From: Bacteroidota bacterium | GTDB lineage: Bacteria > Bacteroidota > Bacteroidia > NS11-12g > UBA955 | Reading direction: 5' to 3' | Assembly: GCA_947460045.1 (NCBI GenBank) | Contig: CANHGC010000114.1 | Span: forward strand, 1-5,977 | DNA: 5,977 nt | Shown here: in pieces, positions 1 to 5,977 of the stretch | How positions within the stretch are numbered: the stretch's first letter is position 1 | How the letters are laid out: every line of letters starts with the position of its first letter | The notes under the pieces: generated by a model | What the model was told of the DNA's origin: nothing | The model's database searches: none | What the model saw: only the letters and a program-made list of their open reading frames with translations | Made by a program: the position numbers and the translations under genes

Positions 1-913
1 GCAATGACGGGTTGAATTCGGTGATTTCAATGCATTGGGTTTTGCTGTTTGATGCGAACGTTTGTATCAACTGCTTGGCTTGGGCTACCGTTAAACCGCC
101 ATCAACGGGGGTACCAGTGGCCATTGAGATGCTGGGGTCCATGCTATCAACATCAAAACTCACATACAAGTACTTGCAGTGCGCCAATTGCGCCAAAACG
201 TGAGCGATACAACTTTCGATGCCTTCTTGATTGATTTGCTCTGGCTGTATGCTGCAGATATTGAGTCTTTCCACCAACGCGGCCTCGGCAGGTTCAAAGT
301 CTCTCACTCCTATGAAAGCAATGTTACTGCTGGGTGCTGCATTGCCCATCCCTTTGATGCTTTTGATGTTTTCCCATAAAAGGGCTTCGTCTGGCGTGAT
401 CGCTTGTTCCTGACATTCGGTATTGTTGTCGTCGATCAAAGCATTTACCGCCATTCCGTGGCTGTTTCCCGATGGGGTTGTATAGGGCGAATGGAGGTCG
501 TAATGCGCATCAATCCAAATCACACCCACTTCTTCAGCGGGGTGTACTTGACACAAACCACTCACGCCACCAATGCCATTGCTATGATCGGCGGTGAGCA
601 AAAGGCAATTGTACCCAGAATTTAGTTGGTGGGCGACTTTGTTGGCGAACAACGTTTGATGGTCCAACAATTGCATGCCATTTTTCAAATGGGATTTCAG
701 CGATGGATGATCCGAAGCTATATGGGTGTTTGATGTAGATTCTGAGGGTAAATGTTGGCCGTTGGGAACTTGTACGATGGGGGTGTTGGTGAGCCATCCT
801 GCGCGGGTTTCACTGAGGGTGTCAATGACGTATTGAGGTCCTTTGCTGGTGCCTCTTTTGCCTGCTCCGTATTCCCATTCCGACGTAATAATGCACGTGC
901 TTTTTTCTTTCAT
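1..913 (-). CDS. Arginase-family ureohydrolase, C-terminus beyond window
   Basis: The family uses a two-manganese centre to hydrolyse guanidino compounds such as arginine (to ornithine and urea) in the cytoplasm. 304 codons are present. An in-frame TGA lies two codons before the ATG at 913, which fixes the start. The expected metal ligands are all visible: H110 in TADHS, D135, H137 and D139 in DAHYD, and D254 and D256 in SFDVDSMDP. The SGNSHG loop (S148, N150, H152), the TGTPVDGGLT loop and E299 in TEFNP match arginase more closely than agmatinase or formimidoylglutamase. Compared with human arginase I as I recall it, substrate-contacting Asn130 aligns with H141 and Asp183 with E207, and the usual GGDHS reads TADHS. 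Arginine as substrate is therefore not certain. Probably only some 15-40 residues are missing. The gene follows the glycosyltransferase after a 57-nt gap on the same strand, so co-transcription is possible but not shown. Family assignment is firm; the substrate is inferred. Confidence 0.93.
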   Translation of the reverse strand, partial: MKEKSTCIITSEWEYGAGKRGTSKGPQYVIDTLSETRAGWLTNTPIVQVPNGQHLPSESTSNTHIASDHPSLKSHLKNGMQLLDHQTLFANKVAHQLNSGYNCLLLTADHSNGIGGVSGLCQVHPAEEVGVIWIDAHYDLHSPYTTPSGNSHGMAVNALIDDNNTECQEQAITPDEALLWENIKSIKGMGNAAPSSNIAFIGVRDFEPAEAALVERLNICSIQPEQINQEGIESCIAHVLAQLAHCKYLYVSFDVDSMDPSISMATGTPVDGGLTVAQAKQLIQTFASNSKTQCIEITEFNPSL

Positions 914-970
914 AACTGTTCACGGAGGTTCGTATTCTTGCAATATAGTAAATAATTTTCAGATGCAAAT

Positions 971-2665
971 TCAACGTTTCCGCTGCCAAACAAAGTATGC
1001 ACCTTGGCTATCGATCAAATTGAATTGATATCGAAAGTACCGGTCTGCCTGGTAATTGCACTTGGTAATGAGGCGGGCGTCTTGCTTGTGGTTGACGTCT
1101 TTGATCCAAATTCGTTTGCCCGTTTGAATGGGGTAGGCTTGGTTTTTGGTTCGATTTAAAACGAATGTATCTGTGAGCCATGGACCTTTGAAATCATCGG
1201 GGGCAAGTCTGCCATGGTAGTACACAGAAAATGATTTGAACCCTTGCGTTTCGAGGTGATGCGTGATTTTCACTTGCGATTTTACTGTGCTCACCAATTC
1301 GTTTTGAAGCAGTTTTTCGGCAGGAGGCAGCAAAAAGAAATAGGTGCTGAGCGCAACCAAAGAAAATCCCATGAACAGTTTTCCTGGGTGCCAATCTGAG
1401 ACTAGGAAGTTCTTTACAATCCAAGGGAACACCAAAACAACCATTAAGGTGGCGGGTATCAATGCGGTCCAGTGCCAGGCATCGTGCTGGAAAATCAAAC
1501 CGCGAGAAAAATCATCGAGATATTGATTCGCCCATGTGGGGATGTTGTCTCTGCCGAACACCAAAGGCAGGGCAATGAATGCAGCGAGCAAACCCAATGC
1601 TGAGATGAGCAAAAACAATTTTTGAATCAAGTAGTTTTGACTCCGTTGGGTGTGCACCAAATAGGCGTGGTAACCGGCGAAATAGGTGAGGGGGAACCAA
1701 CACAAGCTGCTGTAATGGATAATTTTGGTGGTTACGATGCTGAAAATGATCAAAACAACCCAGAACAGGATTCTTTGTATGGCGTGCCAACTTTCGATGT
1801 GATGGTCTTCATCGCCCCGTTGGAAAAGGTATGGCAAGGCAAGCGCAGACGATGGGAAACAGAGAAACAGCAACACCACAACGTGATAAAACCAAGGTTG
1901 ATTGTGCCATGCAATTTGACCTTGTACGAGTTCCAATTGGTATCGAATGAAGGACTCAAAGAATTGAGCGCCCAAATGTTGGTAGATGCTGAGGATCCAC
2001 CCGCCGAGAACGAGCAGCAATCCCAATAGGGCGATGAAAATCCTGGTGGAAATGATGTCGTGCCAACGGCCCCTGTACGCCGTAGCGATCAATGTAACCA
2101 ATCCAACAATCAACAACGCCGCTTGTCCTTTGGTGAGGATGGCCAAACCCAAAAACACGCCCACCATCAAATAGTGCCAATGGGGTCTTGTGTTTTCCGA
2201 TTCACAGCGGGTGATGCGGTACCAGTGCCATATCGATAAGAAAATGAATAGGTTGAATATTGGGTCGATGATGCCGAGTTTGAAATATAGCATCGGAGCG
2301 AAGGTGAAGGCCATCGCCAAGGCCCAAAAGACGCCGAGGGCTCTTTTTTCGAGGTAGCAACCGATGTGATAGGCCAGATTTACGGTTACAATGCCAGCCA
2401 AAGCATTTGGCAAGCGAAAGACCCAGGTATGTTCGCCAAAAAGTGATACGAGGAAGGCCTGAATCCAAATGAACAAAGGGGGTTTCTCCCAAAAGGGTTC
2501 AAAAGCAACTTGTACGTAATACCAGTTGTTACTGAGGTTCATCTCGCGGGCCGATTCGGCAAAATTGAGTTCGTCCCAATCAAACAATGGTGTAACGCCC
2601 AACCCGGGTAAAAACAAGAGCATAGCCAATGCCGTGATGGTGATATGAACCTTGATTTTATTCAT
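971..2665 (-). CDS. PMT/ArnT-like integral membrane glycosyltransferase
   Basis: The predicted 564-residue protein is probably an inner-membrane enzyme of the PMT_2/ArnT type (GT39/GT83-like). These transfer a sugar from a polyprenyl-phosphate donor to a lipid or protein on the periplasmic side. About 12-13 hydrophobic segments run from residue 9 to 446, followed by a soluble tail of about 115 residues. Family marks are an acidic DWDE motif (29-32) in the first periplasmic loop, then AESAREM (36-42), WEKPPL (59-64), RLPNAL (84-89), a second acidic loop GIIDPIF (131-137), LTKG (177-180) and a KIIHYSS segment (314-320). I chose the ATG at 2665 over an in-frame ATG at 2740. The shorter form begins MNKIKV directly before the first membrane segment, and its ATG overlaps the phosphatase stop by 8 nt, as in translationally coupled pairs. 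No Shine-Dalgarno sequence is visible. Donor and acceptor cannot be told, so ArnT itself is not claimed. Confidence 0.9.
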   Translation of the reverse strand: MNKIKVHITITALAMLLFLPGLGVTPLFDWDELNFAESAREMNLSNNWYYVQVAFEPFWEKPPLFIWIQAFLVSLFGEHTWVFRLPNALAGIVTVNLAYHIGCYLEKRALGVFWALAMAFTFAPMLYFKLGIIDPIFNLFIFLSIWHWYRITRCESENTRPHWHYLMVGVFLGLAILTKGQAALLIVGLVTLIATAYRGRWHDIISTRIFIALLGLLLVLGGWILSIYQHLGAQFFESFIRYQLELVQGQIAWHNQPWFYHVVVLLFLCFPSSALALPYLFQRGDEDHHIESWHAIQRILFWVVLIIFSIVTTKIIHYSSLCWFPLTYFAGYHAYLVHTQRSQNYLIQKLFLLISALGLLAAFIALPLVFGRDNIPTWANQYLDDFSRGLIFQHDAWHWTALIPATLMVVLVFPWIVKNFLVSDWHPGKLFMGFSLVALSTYFFLLPPAEKLLQNELVSTVKSQVKITHHLETQGFKSFSVYYHGRLAPDDFKGPWLTDTFVLNRTKNQAYPIQTGKRIWIKDVNHKQDARLITKCNYQADRYFRYQFNLIDSQGAYFVWQRKR

Positions 2666-3260
2666 GGATGTTGAGTTTTGTGCCCATACGATGGCCGAAT
2701 TGAAGAAATAGCAATGCCAATGTACCACCGCCGCATACATCGATCAAAGAATGCTGTGCCAAATACATTCTGGCGTATCCTGTGCCGATGGCAATCATCG
2801 CCAAGAACAAATAAACAAAGCGCTTTCCTTTGAATGATTTGGGGTAACAAATGGCAAGCAGCCCCATGGTGAAAAATCCCACAGCGGTATGTCCGGAAGG
2901 GAAGGCTTGCCAATGATGAATATCAAGGTCTGGAATGCGCCGAACCAAATTGGCGTTGATTTCGATGGGGCGGGGTGCATTGATCCATGATTTGATGCCT
3001 GCCACGGAAAGGGCTTGTAGGCCGAGTAAAACCGACATCCAAAGTCCGCGTTTCCAATCGATGATGATGGCCACGGAAAGTGCCACGACGATGAGGGTCC
3101 ATTCGGCCAACCAAGAAAAGTGGATAAAAAATTGATCCATGAAAAAAGGGCCAGAATGGTTGGCGAACCAAGTGAAGGGCATGTTGAAACCCAATGCCAC
3201 GGCGGTCCAGCCAATAATTAAGGCAAATCCTGTTAAGAAAAAGTAACCGCGGGCCAACAT
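2658..3260 (-). CDS. PAP2-family membrane phosphatase
   Basis: The protein (200 residues from this start) is a PAP2/type 2 phosphatidic acid phosphatase superfamily member. Such enzymes dephosphorylate lipid phosphates, including undecaprenyl pyrophosphate, phosphatidylglycerol phosphate and lipid A, usually at the outer face of the inner membrane. All three phosphatase motifs are present: K90-x6-R97-P98, PSGH at 121-124, and R164-x5-H170-x3-D174. H124 and H170 are the expected catalytic histidines. The usual Ser before the third-motif Arg is Ala163. Five or six hydrophobic segments fit the fold. The start is uncertain. In-frame ATGs also occur at 3299 (213 residues) and 3434 (258 residues). 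The 3434 start would run antisense into the START-like gene and is unlikely. 3260 is preferred because five residues then precede the first membrane segment and a good -7 element lies just upstream. The stop overlaps the glycosyltransferase start, which suggests a shared pathway. The substrate is unknown. Confidence 0.9.
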   Translation of the reverse strand: MLARGYFFLTGFALIIGWTAVALGFNMPFTWFANHSGPFFMDQFFIHFSWLAEWTLIVVALSVAIIIDWKRGLWMSVLLGLQALSVAGIKSWINAPRPIEINANLVRRIPDLDIHHWQAFPSGHTAVGFFTMGLLAICYPKSFKGKRFVYLFLAMIAIGTGYARMYLAQHSLIDVCGGGTLALLFLQFGHRMGTKLNIHE

Positions 3261-3268
3261 GTTCCATA

Positions 3269-3276
3269 CAAAGATA
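3269..3276 (-). promoter_or_regulatory. Candidate Bacteroidota -7 promoter element for the phosphatase/glycosyltransferase pair
   Basis: On the minus strand the sequence reads TATCTTTG, an exact match to the known Bacteroidota -7 consensus TAnnTTTG. It lies 8 nt before the ATG at 3260. A -33 element is poor: TTTC at 3296-3293, with a 16-nt gap. If it is used, transcription would start within a few bases of 3260, giving an almost leaderless mRNA and ruling out the ATGs at 3299 and 3434 on that transcript. A single 8-mer match can occur by chance, so confidence is low. Confidence 0.3.
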
Positions 3277-3360
3277 ATTACTTCACAACGCTGAAACATT
3301 TTGATATTCACGATAAATTGTTTTTTTTGCGTAAACTCTTCGTTGAGTAATTGATTATTA

Positions 3361-3768
3361 ATGCCTATGACTTCTACCAAAGCAACCCGAAACAAGTTGG
3401 AATTGGAGTACCCGATGCGGTCTTCATCCAACATATTATTTCAATACATTTCCAATCCTTCAGGTTTGCAGAGCTGGTTTGCCGATCACGTAGGCGTTCA
3501 AGGCGGTGACAAATACAAATTCAAATGGGATGATGGTACAGAAACCAATGCCCTTTTGATCAAATCGGTGAATGGGAAATATGTGAGATTTCGGATTGTT
3601 GAGGCCGAAGACACAGAAGAGTACTTGGAGTTTCGCGTTGCGCAAGATGCCATCACGGGCGACATCGATCTGGTGATCACTGAATTTGTGAATGCAGGCG
3701 ATGAGGAAAATACCGCTGCCATTTGGGATGCAGCCGTGGATACTTTGAAATATACAATCGGGGGTTGA
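3361..3768 (+). CDS. START-like domain protein of the Bacteroidota type, function unknown
   Basis: This 135-residue soluble protein resembles the small START-like (SRPBCC/AHA1-related helix-grip fold) proteins that are widespread in Bacteroidota and have no established function. The recognisable pattern is an N-terminal strand KLELEYP (12-18), the helix region ILFQYISNPSGLQSWFAD (25-42), an aromatic-rich strand with FKWDDG (54-59), then alternating strands around YVRFRIVEAED and a C-terminal helix around AAIWDAAVDTL. The fold normally encloses a hydrophobic cavity that binds a ligand or partner. There is no signal peptide or membrane segment, so it should be cytoplasmic. The first ATG is used; Met3 at 3367 is an equally possible start. 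There is no Shine-Dalgarno sequence. The gene diverges from the PAP2 phosphatase and converges on the amidohydrolase, so it is probably monocistronic. Family membership is by recognition of the sequence pattern; no function is claimed. Confidence 0.88.
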   Translation: MPMTSTKATRNKLELEYPMRSSSNILFQYISNPSGLQSWFADHVGVQGGDKYKFKWDDGTETNALLIKSVNGKYVRFRIVEAEDTEEYLEFRVAQDAITGDIDLVITEFVNAGDEENTAAIWDAAVDTLKYTIGG

Positions 3769-3801
3769 TTGAACTTGGCTTTCGGCCTAGTTAATCGTTT
3801 T
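3767..3801 (+). terminator. Terminator-like hairpin across the two convergent stop codons
   Basis: The strand GATT-G-AACTTGGC (3767-3779) pairs with GGCCTAGTTAATC read from its 3' end (positions 3785-3796). This gives 11 base pairs with one bulged G (3771), one T-T mismatch (3776/3788) and a 5-nt loop TTTCG (3780-3784). On the plus strand it is followed by G and then TTTT (3798-3801), so it best fits termination of the START-like gene. It includes part of that gene's TGA (3766-3768) and all of the amidohydrolase TAA (3793-3791). On the minus strand there is no T-run after it, so termination of the amidohydrolase here is less certain. Confidence 0.5.
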
Positions 3802-4984
3802 GTAATTCGGAAATGGCCAAATAGGTCAACAATCCGCAACCTTGCTCCAACGCATCTTCGTCGGCATCAAAGCTGGGGTGATGCACACTGAAGGTGGTTC
3901 TTTTGGCTTCGTTTCTTGTTCCCAATCGATAAAAGCAACTCGGTACGGCTTGTGAGAAGTAAGAAAAATCCTCAGCTGCCATCCAAATGCCCAAATCTTC
4001 TACGTGTTCATCGCCCAGAAAATCTTTCGCTTGAGACTGTAAGCGATGGGTGAGCGCTTCGTGATTCTTTAAGAAGGGGTATCCTCTTTTGATCACAAAA
4101 TCAACCTGTCCGCCCATGCCTTCCACCAAACCTTTGGCGATGGATAACATTTTTTCGTGGGCTTCACTGCGCCACGCTTCATCCAACGTTCTGAAAGTGC
4201 CCTCAATTTTTACTTCATTGGGGATCACGTTGGTTGCGCCCTGGGCGATGACTTTTCCAAACGACAATACCGATGGGATGGCTGGATTTGCCACGCGAGA
4301 CACTACTTGTTGAAGGGCAACGATCAAATGGGCCGAAATCAACACAGGGTCTATGTTGAAATGGGGCATCGCACCATGTCCGCCCTTCCCCGTAACTGTG
4401 ATATAAATTTCATCGGTGCTGGCCATGTACAACCCTGGTCGAAATCCCGTATTTCCGGTTACGATACCGGGCATCACGTGCTGACCAATCATTATATCAA
4501 CCTTTGGGTTTTCCAAAACACCTTCTTCGATCATGAGTGAAGCACCGCCGGGCAATTTCTCTTCGCCGGGCTGGAAAATTAGCTTTACACTGCCTTCAAA
4601 CTGGTCTTTGATTTCAGTGAGCAATCGGGCCGCGCCCAAAAGACTGGTGGTGTGAACATCGTGCCCGCAAGCGTGCATCACGCCTTCTTTTTTGCTGCGA
4701 TAGGGCCTGCCGTCATTTACCTCAACAATGGGCAAAGCATCCATATCGGCACGCAAACCAACCACTTTCTTTTCAGGGTTTCTTCCTTCGATGATGGCCA
4801 CCACGCCAGTGTTCGCAAAACGCTTGGTTTTCAAGCCCAACGAATGCAGTTCTTTCTCTACCAAGGCAGCGGTTTCATGTTCTTGAAACGACAGTTCAGG
4901 ATTTTCGTGAATGTGTCTGCGGATGCCGATCAATTCGGGCAAAATCTCATTTGATCGCTGTTGAATGTGTTTCTTGATATCCAT
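3791..4984 (-). CDS. M20-family (M20D) metal-dependent amidohydrolase / N-acyl-amino-acid hydrolase
   Basis: The 397-residue protein belongs to the M20D group that includes aminoacylases, hippurate hydrolase and IAA-amino-acid hydrolases. They cleave an amide bond to release an amino acid, using a metal pair. Motifs in order: RRHIHENPELSF (22-33), GLRADMDALPI (76-86), MHACGHDVHT (103-112) with ligands C106 and H108, QPGEE (138-142) with the base E141 and ligand E142, GQHVMP (167-172) with H169, the lid/dimerisation domain (about 183-297) opening with GKGGHGAMPH (199-208), AAEDFSYF (336-343), and HHPSFDADEDAL (368-379) with last ligand H369. All expected metal ligands are present, so it should be active. 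No signal peptide is visible. The ATG at 4984 is chosen over an in-frame TTG at 5050. It gives the normal family N-terminus, and a candidate promoter lies between the two starts. The substrate cannot be told from sequence. Confidence 0.93.
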   Translation of the reverse strand: MDIKKHIQQRSNEILPELIGIRRHIHENPELSFQEHETAALVEKELHSLGLKTKRFANTGVVAIIEGRNPEKKVVGLRADMDALPIVEVNDGRPYRSKKEGVMHACGHDVHTTSLLGAARLLTEIKDQFEGSVKLIFQPGEEKLPGGASLMIEEGVLENPKVDIMIGQHVMPGIVTGNTGFRPGLYMASTDEIYITVTGKGGHGAMPHFNIDPVLISAHLIVALQQVVSRVANPAIPSVLSFGKVIAQGATNVIPNEVKIEGTFRTLDEAWRSEAHEKMLSIAKGLVEGMGGQVDFVIKRGYPFLKNHEALTHRLQSQAKDFLGDEHVEDLGIWMAAEDFSYFSQAVPSCFYRLGTRNEAKRTTFSVHHPSFDADEDALEQGCGLLTYLAISELQND

Positions 4985-5016
4985 GTTGGAATTGTTCGCT
5001 GAGATGAAGTACTTTG

Positions 5017-5024
5017 CAAATCTA
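5017..5024 (-). promoter_or_regulatory. Candidate -7 promoter element for the M20 amidohydrolase
   Basis: The minus strand reads TAGATTTG, an exact match to the Bacteroidota consensus TAnnTTTG. It places a transcription start near 5010, which leaves a leader of about 25 nt before the ATG at 4984. The nearest upstream TTG that could serve as a -33 element (5050-5048) is separated by 23 nt, a little longer than usual. Downstream geometry is good and the element helps decide the start codon, since the alternative TTG at 5050 would lie upstream of transcription. Confidence 0.42.
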
Positions 5025-5029
5025 ATGGT

Positions 5030-5051
5030 TTCAACGTTTTGTTGAATCAAC
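5030..5051. repeat. Overlapping inverted repeats in the amidohydrolase/dnaG intergenic region
   Basis: TTCAAC (5030-5035) and GTTGAA (5041-5046) form a perfect 6-bp inverted repeat around a GTTTT spacer. The second arm also starts a second palindrome, GTTGA-A-TCAAC (5041-5051). The same half-site therefore occurs three times in alternating orientation within 22 bp. The site lies upstream of dnaG and just upstream of the amidohydrolase -7 candidate, so it could be an operator affecting either gene. It could also be a chance feature of AT-rich DNA; no regulator is known from the sequence. Confidence 0.35.
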
Positions 5052-5066
5052 TGAAATTACAAAGAT

Positions 5067-5977
5067 ATGATCGCCCCAAGTTCCATAGACCAACTGATTA
5101 ATTCGGTGCACATTGAAGACGTGGTGGGCGACTATGTTTCTCTGAAGCGGTCGGGTTCCCGGTACAAAGGTTGCTGTCCGTTTCACGACGAAAAAACGCC
5201 TTCGTTTGTGGTTTCTCCCACGATGGGGATTTACAAGTGTTTCGGCTGTCAGAAGGGCGGCAATGCCATTCAATTTGTGATGGACATTGAGAATCTCAAC
5301 TTTGTTGAGGCGGCCAAATCCCTGGCGAAGCGGTACAACATCGAATTGATTGAAACGAATGTGGAAAATCAGGATGTGTACCAGGAAGCTCAACGACAGA
5401 AGGAATCGATGCAAGCGGCGGTGGACTATGCGCAGCAATTTTTTTCCGATCAATTGTTTAACACGGAAGAGGGTAAATCGATCGGTTTGCCTTACTTCAA
5501 GGAGCGCGGTTTTACCGTGGATACCATTAAGAAATGGGGTTTGGGATACAGCCCTGAAAGTTGGGAAGCCCTAGCAAAAGCGAGTCACAACAAAGGGTAT
5601 CATTCCGATGTGATGGTGAAGGCGGGGTTGTTGAAAGTTCGCGATAACGGCACGCACTACGATTTGTTTCGATACCGGGTGATGTTCAGCATCTTCGCCG
5701 TGACCGGAAAAGTGATTGGTTTTGCTGGGCGGAAGATGAGCTCCACGGATCCATCGCCCAAATACGTCAATTCCCCTGAAACGGAGTTGTACAAGAAAAG
5801 TGATGTACTCTTTGGGATGTTCCAAGCGAAGAACGCCGTGAAAAAGTTGGACAAGGTGTACATGACAGAGGGTTATACCGATGTGATTACCCTACACCAA
5901 TCGGGCATTGAAAACGCGGTGGCGAGTTCGGGAACGGCCTTAACGCCCGGACAGATTAAACTACTCAAACGATTTAC
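5067..5977 (+). CDS. dnaG: DNA primase DnaG, N-terminal part (C-terminus beyond window)
   Basis: DnaG makes the RNA primers for lagging-strand DNA synthesis at the replication fork, working with the DnaB helicase. 303 codons are present, about half of a normal primase of roughly 600-660 residues. The N-terminal CHC2 zinc-binding domain is complete, with C37, H40, C58 and C61 as ligands and the strongly conserved CPFHDEKTPSF (37-47) and YKCFGCQKGG (56-65). The RNA-polymerase core begins near residue 110. It shows RYRVMFSI (202-209), VIGFAGRKM (216-224) and KYVNSPET (232-239), and then enters the TOPRIM region with MTEGYTDV (266-273), where E268 corresponds to the metal-binding Glu of the E. 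coli enzyme, followed by AVASSGTALT (284-293). The later Asp cluster and helicase-binding domain lie outside the window. The ATG at 5067 gives the standard family N-terminus. No Shine-Dalgarno sequence and no convincing -33/-7 pair is seen upstream. The gene diverges from the amidohydrolase. Confidence 0.98.
   Translation, partial: MIAPSSIDQLINSVHIEDVVGDYVSLKRSGSRYKGCCPFHDEKTPSFVVSPTMGIYKCFGCQKGGNAIQFVMDIENLNFVEAAKSLAKRYNIELIETNVENQDVYQEAQRQKESMQAAVDYAQQFFSDQLFNTEEGKSIGLPYFKERGFTVDTIKKWGLGYSPESWEALAKASHNKGYHSDVMVKAGLLKVRDNGTHYDLFRYRVMFSIFAVTGKVIGFAGRKMSSTDPSPKYVNSPETELYKKSDVLFGMFQAKNAVKKLDKVYMTEGYTDVITLHQSGIENAVASSGTALTPGQIKLLKRF

Noticed and set aside
940..969. TTTG and TATATTGC, 18 nt apart, on the minus strand before the arginase-family gene as a promoter
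   Set aside because: The -7 part matches TAnnTTTG at only four of the six fixed positions, so it is too weak to annotate; co-transcription with the upstream gene is equally possible.
1622..2029. 135-residue plus-strand open frame inside the glycosyltransferase
   Set aside because: It is antisense to a clear membrane protein, has no recognisable domain, and low-complexity polar composition expected from the complement of hydrophobic codons.
3320..3360. Promoter for the START-like gene (TTTG at 3326 and TAATTGAT at 3348)
   Set aside because: The spacing is acceptable but the -7 match is poor in this AT-rich stretch with an 8-T run, so nothing can be distinguished from background.
3261..3434. 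N-terminal extension of the phosphatase to an ATG at 3434 (258 residues)
   Set aside because: It would run antisense through the first 74 bp of the START-like gene and adds a polar, non-family N-terminus before the first membrane segment.
4985..5050. Amidohydrolase start at TTG 5050
   Set aside because: It adds 22 residues not typical of M20D proteins, uses a rare start codon, and lies upstream of the TAGATTTG promoter candidate.
5060..5067. TATCTTTG on the minus strand at the dnaG start codon
   Set aside because: It matches the -7 consensus, but would only suit a TTG start at 5050, and a better placed element exists at 5017-5024.
5031..5453. 140-residue minus-strand open frame opposite dnaG
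   Set aside because: It is antisense to the conserved CHC2 and core codons of dnaG and its translation has no family resemblance.

Overview
The window most likely comes from a member of the Bacteroidota. Several observations point that way. None of the six genes has a recognisable Shine-Dalgarno sequence before its start. Two intergenic regions carry exact matches to the Bacteroidota -7 promoter element TAnnTTTG. One gene encodes the small START-like protein typical of this phylum. The arginase-family and ArnT-like proteins also read like Bacteroidota versions. The genus cannot be told from this stretch.

Layout: coding density is high, with no gene-free stretch over about 100 bp. Positions 1-3260 hold three genes on the minus strand, transcribed right to left. 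They are a PAP2-family membrane phosphatase (3260-2658), a multi-pass PMT/ArnT-like glycosyltransferase (2665-971) whose start overlaps the phosphatase stop by 8 nt, and an arginase-family ureohydrolase (913 to beyond position 1, C-terminus cut off by the window). A short START-like gene (3361-3768, plus strand) diverges from the phosphatase. It converges on an M20-family amidohydrolase (4984-3791, minus strand), and an imperfect hairpin spans both stop codons. The amidohydrolase diverges from dnaG (5067 to beyond 5977, plus strand), with a roughly 80-bp promoter region between them that carries overlapping inverted repeats.

How the genes work together: the only pair with a clear structural link is the phosphatase and glycosyltransferase. 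Both are membrane proteins of families that act on lipid phosphates or polyprenyl-phosphate sugars, and their overlap suggests coupled translation. A role in envelope-lipid modification or lipid-carrier recycling is an inference. The ureohydrolase and amidohydrolase both belong to families that hydrolyse C-N bonds in amino-acid derivatives, but they are not adjacent. DnaG is core replication machinery. I see no mobile element, CRISPR array, tRNA, rRNA, toxin-antitoxin or defence module.

This looks like ordinary chromosomal sequence. The points most worth a second look are changes in the substrate-recognition residues of the arginase-family enzyme, the coupled phosphatase/glycosyltransferase pair, and the uncharacterised START-like protein.
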